Below, piece after piece: positions 52,022-59,718 of a stretch of DNA of 64,000 nucleotides. The first letter of the stretch is position 1. The number at the start of each line of letters is the position of its first letter. The stretch is from contig JADJEH010000002.1 of NCBI GenBank assembly GCA_016702305.1, positions 434,001-498,000 of the forward strand, written 5' to 3'. The translations under genes were made by a program, and so were the position numbers. Below the pieces are notes generated by a model, which searched no databases, had not been told where the DNA came from, and saw nothing but the letters and a program-made list of their open reading frames with translations. Source of the DNA: a bacterium (GTDB lineage Bacteria > Electryoneota > RPQS01).

Positions 52022-53404
52022 CTACGGGCGCCGTACCATAATCGGCAGTAAGGTCAGCACGCTGATAGCTAACCCGATAAAGATCGGCTCGACGCCGAGC
52101 CAATAGTCACCATTCCCTGTGAAAAGGTTCGAGACTCGCCAAATCAACGCGGCCAAACCGGAAGCGATCATGGAAAACACGACGGGTCGTTCGCGCAATT
52201 GCCGCCTGCCGAACCACGCCCACAGCGCGGGAAAGAGCAGGGCCGGTGCGGTAATCGAACCAATGGCATGCCACAGCGAGACCACCGACTCCGAGAACCA
52301 CGCCAAACTCAGGGCGCACACCAGGCCGATCGCCGCGCCGAGTTTCACCCAGCGCAGTTCTTCAGCCTCGCCCGTTGCGCGGCCGCGCATGACCACGTCG
52401 CGGCCCAGCGCCGCTCCAGCGATGAAGACGTAGCTGTCAATTGTCGAAGCCACCGTCGCGACCATCGCGGCAAGGAAAAGTCCAAAGGCTCCCGCAGGGA
52501 GGACCTGCCGAGCAAGTTCTGGAAACGCAAACACGGGAGATTGAATTTCCCCCAGAATCGCGCGGGCATATAACCCCGTCGCCGTGGTCATGAAGTCAAA
52601 GATCGCCCAAAACACAATGGCGATGAGAATGCCCGGCAAGACAAGCTTCTCGGACCTCGCGGCGTATGAGCGTTCATAGAACAACGGCTCCACCAGCGTG
52701 GTGGACGCGATAACGTACCAGACAAGTACCGCACCGATCGCCTGTCCACCGGTCGGCGACAGGAGCTGCGGCTCAACATGCGCGCGAATGAACTCCAAGC
52801 CGCCGAACTCACGGTAGAGCATGGACACCATCAAGGCAAATCCGGCATACATCAACGCGAATTGCAGGAGATGTCCTTGCACCACACCGCGCAAACCGGT
52901 CGGAAAGAGAAACAGCGTGGAGACCGCGGCGCCAACAATCAGCGACGCGTGATAAGGCCAGCCGAACATCCATTCGATGAGTTTACCCAGCATCAGCAAG
53001 TACGCCGCAGGCATGGCCGTCAGGAATATGATGGCGCCGCAGGCCCGCGCCGCTCCGGTCCCGTAGGCCTGCTGGAAGCGGTCGGGCAGCGACATCAGCT
53101 GCGCTGCCCGTGCGCGCTTGGCGAGCACCAGTGCAAATATCAGCGCGTAGAGATAGTAGGGTATGCCAAAGACGAACCAGTTGGATAACCCGTACAGGTA
53201 GGAGTACTCGCTGACGCCGAGAATCCCTCCGTACCACGACGAAACCAGGGACATCACGAATGCGGGCAGCGACAGATTCCGCCCCGCCATCAAGTAGTCA
53301 TTGAGTTTTCCGGCGGGCCGCCAAGCACCGACGGCAAACACCGCTCCGACTGACAGGACGACGACGGTCAAATCAACCCAACTGGCTTCAAGCAAACCGC
53401 CCAT
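52022..53404 (-). CDS. Sodium:solute symporter, probable thiamine or precursor importer
   Basis: 460 aa, about 12-13 hydrophobic segments, SSS family (LNDYLMAGRNLSLPAFVMSL, GILGVSEYSYLYGLSNW, TGLRGVVQGHLLQFALMY, VATVASTIDSYVFIAGAALG). It begins 3 bases after the TonB receptor stop and so shares the TPP riboswitch of that operon. SSS transporters under TPP riboswitches have been proposed as thiamine or HMP importers (ThiV). The substrate is inferred from regulation, not seen in the sequence. Confidence 0.85.
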   Translation of the reverse strand: MGGLLEASWVDLTVVVLSVGAVFAVGAWRPAGKLNDYLMAGRNLSLPAFVMSLVSSWYGGILGVSEYSYLYGLSNWFVFGIPYYLYALIFALVLAKRARAAQLMSLPDRFQQAYGTGAARACGAIIFLTAMPAAYLLMLGKLIEWMFGWPYHASLIVGAAVSTLFLFPTGLRGVVQGHLLQFALMYAGFALMVSMLYREFGGLEFIRAHVEPQLLSPTGGQAIGAVLVWYVIASTTLVEPLFYERSYAARSEKLVLPGILIAIVFWAIFDFMTTATGLYARAILGEIQSPVFAFPELARQVLPAGAFGLFLAAMVATVASTIDSYVFIAGAALGRDVVMRGRATGEAEELRWVKLGAAIGLVCALSLAWFSESVVSLWHAIGSITAPALLFPALWAWFGRRQLRERPVVFSMIASGLAALIWRVSNLFTGNGDYWLGVEPIFIGLAISVLTLLPIMVRRP

Positions 53405-53407
53405 CGG

Positions 53408-55867
53408 CTATAGTTCGACGGCCAGCGTCGTGTAGATTGCCCGCGGCGCCCCGACGATGTAGGTGGATCCGTAGCCGACCGTCTCGTGCTCTTTATCGAA
53501 CAGATTGCTGATCCGCAAGCGCAACTCGGCCAGCGGGATATTCCCGGGCAGGTTGTGCAGACGGTATCCCAAGTCGAGATGCGCCAGCGTGTAGGCCGGT
53601 ATCGCGGTGTCCTTGTTCTCGCTGTTATCCGTAAACTGCTTGCCTACGAACCGGCCTCCGACTCCGCTGAAGAAATTACCGTGATCGAAGTCGGCCTGGA
53701 TGTTGGCAAGGTAGCTCGGGTCCTGCCCGATGCGGTTACCGTCACGCTGGGTTGGTTGGAACGTATTCCAGTCCACCTCGGAGTACGATACGAATGCGTG
53801 ATCCGTCAGTGCCAAATTCCCCGAGCACTTGAAACCGGGCAAAGGCGCGATTCCGCCGACGATCTCCACCCCCTGGTGCAGCACTTCGTCCGCATTGGCC
53901 GAAAGCAGATTCCCCAGGTCGTCGAGCTGACCATTGTCCGTCACGATGGCGTCCGTAAGCTGCATCCGGTAGTAGTTCACGCCAATATGCGCCGAACGCC
54001 ACTGGGCGATTGCGCCGATTTCCACGTTGAAAAGCTTCTCGTCATCGAGCATCTGCCCAATATACTCGCCACCCGCCGCGCCGTGTGCGAACCGATCCGG
54101 CGCAACGACTGGAGATGAATAGTAGTCCTGGGCGTTATACAAGTCCCGGAACGCCGGCTCCCTCTGCGCCCAGGACAAATTGCCGTATAACGCGGTCAGC
54201 GGTGTGCCTGCCGACGCTTCGAGCAGCCGATAATTCAGTCCGATGCGCGGCGACACGGCGCTGAAGCTCTGCTCAAGCGTCACGCCGAACAACCGGTCAT
54301 CGAGCATTGTGTAACGCTGCGACTTGACCTGCAAATCCGCCATTAGCCGCAGCGGCCTGGCCAATTGAATCAGATTGTGCACGTAGCCGGCATACACCTG
54401 CTTCCCGACGCGATAGTCGTAGTAGTGCTGGTCCGGCTCTGCGTCCGCGGGCAGGGCATTGGCCCACTGCACCGTGCCTTCGTGCCGTGCTTTGTGCAGG
54501 CGCAGCTCCGCGCCGACAACGGTCTGGCCGTAGCGGTGTGACCACGTGACACGGGGCACCCAACCGCCGTCAAGCTCCGCGATATTCCGCCGCTGCAGCA
54601 AATCAGTCGTGAGTTCGCCCGGCGCCAGGTCAAAGAAGTATTGACTCAAGTCTTGTTCAGTCCGGTACTGGTCGTAGTATCCGTCGCCGCGAAAGATGTA
54701 GAGGGAGTTGTCCGCGATGACATGGTCGCGCACGCGCCACGAATCGTGAAGCTCGTAATGCGGCTGGAAAAAGTTGTCAATCTCGCCCGCGAATGTGAAC
54801 GGGTTGAACCGGCGATCGCTGTCCCGATCTCCGGTCACCGATCCGTCGAGGTATTCTTTCGATATCCCCTCGTAGGCCAAATGCGTGCGCTCCGGTCCAC
54901 CGTAGAAGATCATGCGCGTCGTGTGCCGACTCGAGAAGCGCGTGGCCGCCAGATAATAGCTCCACATTTTCGCCCACGAGCCGAAGCGGTAGCCATCGGT
55001 TTCCATACGCGTCAGACGCCCTGCGAATCCAAGACGCTCTCCAACCCGCCCGGACGAGAATTGCACGCTCGCCCGTCGCGTATTCCACGATCCGTACATT
55101 CCTTCGGCGCGCAGCCGCGGCCGATCCCCCTGCCCCGGCGTCGTCGTCACAAGATTAATCGAACCGCCGAGCGCCGCCGCGCCGTAAAGGGAGTTGCCCA
55201 CGCCGCGCTGGGCTTGGATGTCTTGCACGTCCTCGGCAAAGTCCGGCAGGTCAATCCAGAACACCTCGTGCGACTCCGCGTCATTCAACGGAATGCCGTT
55301 CAGATAGACTCCCACCCGATTCTGGCTGAAACCGCGCATGCGCAAATATGAGTAACCGAAGCCGTTCCCGCCGTCGGAGTACGTATTTACGTTCGGCAAC
55401 TGTGTAAGCAATAGTGGCAGGTCCTGAGCATGATTCGTGCGGTCGAGCTGAGTGCTATTCACGTTCGAGAACGTCACGGGATAGTCGGAATTCACCCGCG
55501 AAGTCGTCACGGTAACATCGTCCAACCGGTATTTCGGGGCGTCTTGAAAAGCCCCTGCGCCGTCAGGTCCTTGCCCAAAGGGCTTTAGCTCCACGTTGTA
55601 TTCAGTCTGTTCGGCATCGGCCAGGACCAGCACCGCAGCCAGCGGCGCATAACCCGGCTTGGATATTCTGACGACAATGCTCGCCGCCGCATAACTCTCG
55701 GTATGATAGCGCCCGAAGCGGTCACTCACAGCGGCTGTGTCCAAGTCTACCTCAATCAATGCGCCTTCAATTGCCCGTCCGGTCGCCCAATCGCTGACGA
55801 TCCCGGTGAGCGCGGATTGTGCCCACAACGAGCCCGCCCAAACCAAACTTACCAGCAAAATCTTCAT
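53408..55867 (-). CDS. TonB-dependent receptor under TPP riboswitch (probable thiamine receptor)
   Basis: 819 aa from ATG 55867 (MKILLVSLVWAGSLWAQ), preferred over the long upstream extension, which would run into the riboswitch. GGAGA lies about 9 nt upstream. CarboxypepD_reg-like domain (LTGIVSDWATGRAIEGALIE), plug with YSYLRMRGFSQNRVGVYLNG and GVGNSLYGAAALGGSINLVT, and a long barrel ending IYTTLAVEL. Takes up a ligand across the outer membrane with TonB energy. The riboswitch and intrinsic terminator upstream indicate repression when thiamine pyrophosphate is plentiful, hence thiamine or a precursor is the likely ligand. Confidence 0.92.
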   Translation of the reverse strand: MKILLVSLVWAGSLWAQSALTGIVSDWATGRAIEGALIEVDLDTAAVSDRFGRYHTESYAAASIVVRISKPGYAPLAAVLVLADAEQTEYNVELKPFGQGPDGAGAFQDAPKYRLDDVTVTTSRVNSDYPVTFSNVNSTQLDRTNHAQDLPLLLTQLPNVNTYSDGGNGFGYSYLRMRGFSQNRVGVYLNGIPLNDAESHEVFWIDLPDFAEDVQDIQAQRGVGNSLYGAAALGGSINLVTTTPGQGDRPRLRAEGMYGSWNTRRASVQFSSGRVGERLGFAGRLTRMETDGYRFGSWAKMWSYYLAATRFSSRHTTRMIFYGGPERTHLAYEGISKEYLDGSVTGDRDSDRRFNPFTFAGEIDNFFQPHYELHDSWRVRDHVIADNSLYIFRGDGYYDQYRTEQDLSQYFFDLAPGELTTDLLQRRNIAELDGGWVPRVTWSHRYGQTVVGAELRLHKARHEGTVQWANALPADAEPDQHYYDYRVGKQVYAGYVHNLIQLARPLRLMADLQVKSQRYTMLDDRLFGVTLEQSFSAVSPRIGLNYRLLEASAGTPLTALYGNLSWAQREPAFRDLYNAQDYYSSPVVAPDRFAHGAAGGEYIGQMLDDEKLFNVEIGAIAQWRSAHIGVNYYRMQLTDAIVTDNGQLDDLGNLLSANADEVLHQGVEIVGGIAPLPGFKCSGNLALTDHAFVSYSEVDWNTFQPTQRDGNRIGQDPSYLANIQADFDHGNFFSGVGGRFVGKQFTDNSENKDTAIPAYTLAHLDLGYRLHNLPGNIPLAELRLRISNLFDKEHETVGYGSTYIVGAPRAIYTTLAVEL

Positions 55868-55882
55868 CACAGTGTCTCCAAG

Positions 55883-55923
55883 AAAACAAAAAGCCGCAGC
55901 TCGTTCAATAGAACGGCCACGGC
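55883..55923 (-). terminator. Riboswitch-controlled intrinsic terminator
   Basis: On the minus strand an interrupted hairpin (55923 to 55893, inner stem CGTTC/GAACG, outer stem GCCG/CGGC with wobble pairs) is followed by TTTTTGTTTT (55892-55883), about 15 bases before the receptor start codon. This is the probable expression platform of the TPP riboswitch. Confidence 0.7.
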
Positions 55924-55974
55924 CTATCACCAAAGAAGAGGGCGCATAAGTGAGCGGCTCTTCATTCGACCGCG

Positions 55975-56064
55975 CCGTTTCCTTCGCCGGCATTATCCGG
56001 ATCAGGTTCGGAGGGACTCTCTCAGGCCGCTTGCGGATTGCTCCGTTCGACCACCCCTACGGCT
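55975..56064 (-). ncRNA. TPP (thi-box) riboswitch aptamer
   Basis: Read on the minus strand: GGGGTGG near the 5' end, then GGCCTGAGAGAG (CTGAGA core at 56027-56022), and the highly conserved ACCTGATCCGGATAATGCCG followed by GCGAAGG (56009-55983). This is the hallmark thi-box. The outer CCGT/ACGG ends (56064-56061, 55978-55975) can pair as P1. It binds thiamine pyrophosphate and controls the downstream TonB receptor and symporter genes. Confidence 0.95.
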
Positions 56065-56074
56065 GCATGGGCAA

Positions 56075-56103
56075 GATACGCAACCTACCCGAATCAGTCA
56101 AGC
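56075..56103 (-). promoter_or_regulatory. Sigma70-type promoter of the TPP-controlled operon
   Basis: On the minus strand TTGACT (56103-56098), 17-nt spacer, TATCTT (56080-56075). Transcript start near 56068, directly before the aptamer. Confidence 0.75.
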
Positions 56104-56180
56104 ACGGGGTCAGGTGAACCGAATATGCCTCTCGCGGGAAGTTTCACAAAGTAAATCTCAATGTACTGTGACAAAGGCAC

Positions 56181-56209
56181 TTGACTCATGAAAGGATTCA
56201 AGTTATATT
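56181..56209 (+). promoter_or_regulatory. Sigma70-type promoter of the SUF cluster
   Basis: TTGACT (56181-56186), 17-nt spacer, TATATT (56204-56209). The Rrf2 gene starts at 56247. Confidence 0.8.
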
Positions 56210-56215
56210 TAATGC

Positions 56216-56228
56216 GACTTGATTAGTC
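56216..56228. promoter_or_regulatory. Candidate Rrf2/IscR-type operator
   Basis: GACT-TGATT-AGTC, half-sites spaced by 5 as in IscR type 1 sites. It covers the expected transcript start of the Rrf2 gene, so binding would block initiation. Confidence 0.5.
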
Positions 56229-56246
56229 ATATTTAGGAAAATCCAC

Positions 56247-56747
56247 ATGTTAATTTCGCTGCAAGCCGATTATGCCCTCCGACTCCTGATGTTTGTCGCT
56301 CGTGGACACTCCGAGGGCAAGACGTTCGTCACGCGGGACATCGCTGAACAACAGCACATCCCACGCGTTTTTCTGACGAAAATCGTCGCTTATCTGTCTG
56401 CGGAGGGCCTGCTCGAGACCCATCGCGGCAAGGGAGGCGGCATTGCCTTGGCGCGGAAGCCGGAAGAAATCAATATGTTGGAGATAATTGAGGCGTTTGA
56501 AGGCAGTCTGGCCTTCAACGAGTGTACGACTGACCCGCATTCTTGCGTGCGGTCGCAAGAGTGCACGATTCGCCACGTCTGGCGCGAGGCAGAAGACAAT
56601 TTGCGTGGGTTCTTCCGGACTCGGTCCCTGCAGGATCTCTTGGATATCGAGAAGACCCAGTACTTCACCCAGATCCAGTCCATTTTCCAGACTTCGGACA
56701 ATGGTGCCACAGGCGACCATCCGAAGCCAATTCCAGCAGTCTCTTAG
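56247..56747 (+). CDS. Rrf2-family Fe-S-sensing regulator of the SUF cluster
   Basis: 166 aa. Winged helix at the N-terminus (ADYALRLLMFVARG, TRDIAEQQHIPRVFLTKIVAYL, HRGKGGGIALARKPEEI) typical of Rrf2/IscR/SufR. Three Cys at 93, 100 and 106 (NECTTDPHSCVRSQEC) fit a [2Fe-2S] cluster site. Probably senses Fe-S status and controls the adjacent suf genes. Weak Shine-Dalgarno AGGA before the ATG. The C-terminal tail of about 35 residues is longer than the minimum for the family. Confidence 0.92.
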   Translation: MLISLQADYALRLLMFVARGHSEGKTFVTRDIAEQQHIPRVFLTKIVAYLSAEGLLETHRGKGGGIALARKPEEINMLEIIEAFEGSLAFNECTTDPHSCVRSQECTIRHVWREAEDNLRGFFRTRSLQDLLDIEKTQYFTQIQSIFQTSDNGATGDHPKPIPAVS

Positions 56748-56838
56748 ACCGTTGAACGTTGCCTGGCTGTTGCGGGCCGCCGCGCCAACTGCGGCTTCAT
56801 CGGATTAGATCATTTGACCATTACTTAGCGGAGCGTTT

Positions 56839-57585
56839 GTGAAGCAGCTCGAAATTCGTGACCTGTTCGTCGCCGTCGAAGGCAAGGAGATTCTGAAGGG
56901 CCTGAACCTGACCGTTCCGGTCGGTGAGGTGCATGCGATCATGGGACCCAACGGCAGTGGCAAGTCCACTTTGTCCGCCGCGATCATGGGCCATCCGAAA
57001 TACGAAGTCACCGGTGGCGACATTATCTGGGGCGGCGAGAGCCTGTTGGAGCTGGAACCCGATGTTCGCGCCAAGCAGGGTCTGTTTCTGGCGTTTCAAT
57101 ATCCGCAGGAGATTTACGGCGTGTCCGTGAACAACTTTCTGCGTTTGGCGATGACTGAACGCTTTGGCCAGACGCCGAGCTTCAAGGAATTCGATGCTGA
57201 AATCAAGAAGTGGCTCGAATTGCTCGAAATTCGTCCCGAGTTCACCAAGCGCTTCCTGAATGAAGGATTTTCCGGCGGCGAAAAGAAGCGCAATGAGATC
57301 TTGCAGATGGGGATGCTTAAGCCCGAGATGGCAATCATGGACGAGACCGATTCCGGTCTCGATATTGATGCGCTCAAGATCGTCTCCAATGGCGTGAATA
57401 CGCTGCGCGGTCCGAATTTCGGTGCACTGGTGATCACGCACTATCAGCGCCTGCTGAACTATATCGTGCCCGACTATGTACACATTCTCGTGGATGGTCG
57501 GATTGTCAAGTCCGGCGACAAGTCGTTGGCCCTGACGCTTGAAGAGCAGGGCTACGACTGGATCAAGGACGAAGTCGCGGCCTAA
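56839..57585 (+). CDS. sufC: Fe-S cluster assembly ATPase SufC
   Basis: 248 aa, GTG start with GGAG 6 nt upstream. ABC ATPase of the SUF type: Walker A GPNGSGKST, Q-loop in FLAFQYPQEIYGVSVNNFLR, signature FSGGEKKRNEI, Walker B AIMDETDSGLDIDALK, switch His in VITHYQRLLNYI. Works with SufB and SufD in the cytosol to assemble Fe-S clusters. Six bases separate it from the first of three glycosyltransferase-like genes that lie between sufC and sufB. Confidence 0.96.
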   Translation: MKQLEIRDLFVAVEGKEILKGLNLTVPVGEVHAIMGPNGSGKSTLSAAIMGHPKYEVTGGDIIWGGESLLELEPDVRAKQGLFLAFQYPQEIYGVSVNNFLRLAMTERFGQTPSFKEFDAEIKKWLELLEIRPEFTKRFLNEGFSGGEKKRNEILQMGMLKPEMAIMDETDSGLDIDALKIVSNGVNTLRGPNFGALVITHYQRLLNYIVPDYVHILVDGRIVKSGDKSLALTLEEQGYDWIKDEVAA

Positions 57586-57591
57586 CGACTC

Positions 57592-58167
57592 GTGTCCGAT
57601 CAGGTCGCACAGCTTCTGGCGCGCGTGCGCTCCGAGTTGCAGCTCAGTGTCCAGTTGACTTCTGCGGGCAAGATCGAACTGGACGCTTCCGGTTTCAGTT
57701 TGCCCAAGTGGCCGAAGAAGCTCGACCCGCAGCGTTGCGTCGTAATAGACACAACGGCGGCCGCCGACGGCTATGCCTGGCCGACTCCCCGCTTTGAAAT
57801 TCTCATCGCCAACCTCGATTCAATCGGGTTGGCGGTCGTGCAGGTCGGCGATCCGTCATCCGAGAAATTGCAGCGCGCGCAGCAGCATTTTGTCAGGCTG
57901 GCTCCACCCGAACGCGCCGCAGTGATTCAGCACGCACAACTCTGGATTGGCCACGATACCCTCTGGCGCACCGTCGCCGCCGCAGTTGACAAACCGCAAG
58001 TCGTGATCGCTTTGAATAAGATTGTACCGGTGTGGAAAAACACGTTTGTGGTTGACTCGGCCGGCCACGCGCCTGAAAGCGCGGCACTGGGTCCGGTGTC
58101 GGTAACCTCTGTCGCCACGGCCGTGCGCGACGCACTCAAGCAACTCGGAGTCCCCGCGCAATTGTGA
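57592..58167 (+). CDS. GT9-like protein, resembles C-terminal half of heptosyltransferases
   Basis: 191 aa, GTG start. Not a complete family member. The order of motifs matches the C-terminal half of family 9 glycosyltransferases: CVVIDTTAAADGYAWPTPRF (like the K-x-WP segment), LIANLDSIGLAVVQVGD, and AQLWIGHDTLWRTVAAAVDK followed by PQVVIAL (like ADLVIGNDTGPMHLAAALGKPVVAL). In standard GT9 proteins this half holds the nucleotide-sugar site. Its stop overlaps the next start (GTGA), and the next gene resembles the missing N-terminal half, so the two may form one enzyme. Confidence 0.6.
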   Translation: MSDQVAQLLARVRSELQLSVQLTSAGKIELDASGFSLPKWPKKLDPQRCVVIDTTAAADGYAWPTPRFEILIANLDSIGLAVVQVGDPSSEKLQRAQQHFVRLAPPERAAVIQHAQLWIGHDTLWRTVAAAVDKPQVVIALNKIVPVWKNTFVVDSAGHAPESAALGPVSVTSVATAVRDALKQLGVPAQL

Positions 58168-58919
58168 CCCCGCTCGGTCCGCGCTACGGCTCGCCGCTGA
58201 TTCAGGCGCGCTATTCCTGCCAAGCCTGGTGGCACGACGCGCGGCATCCTCAAGAGCCGATCGTCGTCACGCATTGCGGCAAGCTCGGTGATTTCATCGC
58301 CACATTGCCCATCGCGAGTTGGCTCTTTAGAACGCGTCGCCGCAAGATTCACTTCGCTCTCGCGCGCAGCTTCGCGCCGTTCGCGCAGATCGAATCGCTG
58401 CTGCTCTTGCAGGACATGACGCACGCGGTCACGCTGTTGGATTTCCCGGTCGTTGATTGGGAGAAGGGTGGCGAACCCTATATCCACGACCCGAACCGCT
58501 TTGGCATCGCGACATCCGAGTATTACAATTTTGGTTTTCGACGTACGCCGCGCCGCTTCGTTCCGGAATATGTGGCAGAAGAGCACGGCGTCGGTTACGA
58601 TTCCGAATTTCGATTGAAGCTCGGCGATTTCCCCGGTACTGCCGAAGTGCTGGTCAGCGACGAGCACATGCTCGTCGAAGTGCCGCACGCTAAACCGCTC
58701 GATCTGACGCAGGACATTCTCGCCAATGCCCGGCGCATGGCGGGTGCGCGCGAAGCGCACGTGAGTCAGTCCGGGCTGTTTCATATTTTAGACTGGGCGG
58801 GCATAACGCCGACGCGCGTCTACATCTATCCGCACTCCGTCAATATCCACCTCTTTAGCCGCCGCCTGTCCGAGTTCGAGATTGTCAATGTGCAGCGCGA
58901 CGTGCGGCCGCGCAAGTAA
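58164..58919 (+). CDS. GT9-like protein, resembles N-terminal half of heptosyltransferases
   Basis: 251 aa, GTG start coupled to the previous stop. Near the N-terminus VVTHCGKLGDFIATLPIASW matches the GT9 opening (G-x-LGD-x-x-x-x-P). The middle and the end (YNFGFRRTPRRF, ARRMAGAREAHVSQSGLFHI, VYIYPHSVNIHLF) are not recognised. Taken with the preceding gene it suggests a glycosyltransferase encoded in two parts in swapped order. TAA is immediately followed by the next ATG. Confidence 0.6.
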   Translation: MTPLGPRYGSPLIQARYSCQAWWHDARHPQEPIVVTHCGKLGDFIATLPIASWLFRTRRRKIHFALARSFAPFAQIESLLLLQDMTHAVTLLDFPVVDWEKGGEPYIHDPNRFGIATSEYYNFGFRRTPRRFVPEYVAEEHGVGYDSEFRLKLGDFPGTAEVLVSDEHMLVEVPHAKPLDLTQDILANARRMAGAREAHVSQSGLFHILDWAGITPTRVYIYPHSVNIHLFSRRLSEFEIVNVQRDVRPRK

Positions 58920-59675
58920 ATGCCGAGTTACATAATTCACAGCGGATGGTGGTGCGACGAGACCGGGCGGCACATCGGCGCGCAATATAACGAGTCCGAC
59001 GACCGCATCCGCACGCCTCGCTTCTTCGACGTCTGGTACGATTGCGTGACGCGGTTCGCCAATCCGCTGCAGATTTTCGTGGCGGACTCGGCCAGTCCGC
59101 TCAAGCCGGACTTGACCGGCAAGCACGTCGAGTGGGTGAATCTACAGCAGAATTTTCAGCACGGCATGATCTGCGTGGGGCAATACGGCGGCTGGACGCG
59201 CGCCTTTGCGCTCGGCGCAATGCATGCGTATTTAAACGACGCCGACTACTCTGTTTTTCTCGAGCAGGATTGCCTGATCGTCGGTGAGAGCATCATTGAG
59301 CGCGCCATCGCCAGCATGGGCCGTGCGCGAATTTCCTATGGTGCTACCAGTCCGGTGCGCATCGAACAGAGCTTCGTTATCATCCGCCGTGACTATATCC
59401 TCAAATTCCTCGGCGATTTTCTGGGGATGAAGCAGAGCGACCGTGATCTATTTACCGAAGTCAAGTTTCAGCGTTTGCAGAAACGCGCGCGCGTCCTGCG
59501 CGCTCTCGGGCTGTCTGCTCCGGGTTTTGCGCCGCTGCCGATGGGATTTGGCCGCAATCGGCCCTTGGACGTAACGGTTGCACAGTTTTACGCACAACAG
59601 TGGTCCCGAGCGGAACTGGAAGCGCTGCAAGCGCGTGTCAAGTTTGAGTCATTGTCCCGTTTGCTGAGCGCATAG
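58920..59675 (+). CDS. Glycosyltransferase-like protein (possible GT-A fold)
   Basis: 251 aa. No firm family. YIIHSGWWCDETGRHIG, LQIFVADSASP, and especially MHAYLNDADYSVFLEQDCLI look like a GT-A glycosyltransferase with an acidic metal-binding segment; ISYGATSPVRIEQSFVIIRR follows. No signal peptide. It starts directly after the preceding gene and ends 43 bases before sufB, so it sits inside the SUF transcript. A role in surface glycan synthesis with its two neighbours is inferred. Confidence 0.6.
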   Translation: MPSYIIHSGWWCDETGRHIGAQYNESDDRIRTPRFFDVWYDCVTRFANPLQIFVADSASPLKPDLTGKHVEWVNLQQNFQHGMICVGQYGGWTRAFALGAMHAYLNDADYSVFLEQDCLIVGESIIERAIASMGRARISYGATSPVRIEQSFVIIRRDYILKFLGDFLGMKQSDRDLFTEVKFQRLQKRARVLRALGLSAPGFAPLPMGFGRNRPLDVTVAQFYAQQWSRAELEALQARVKFESLSRLLSA

Positions 59676-59718
59676 CGCGCCGACTTCTTTTTTGTAATTT
59701 CTCTACTGGAGATAGTCT

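Noticed and set aside
55868..55993. Long N-terminal extension of the TPP-controlled TonB receptor
   Set aside because: The extension would be translated from inside the riboswitch and terminator; the signal peptide begins at ATG 55867.
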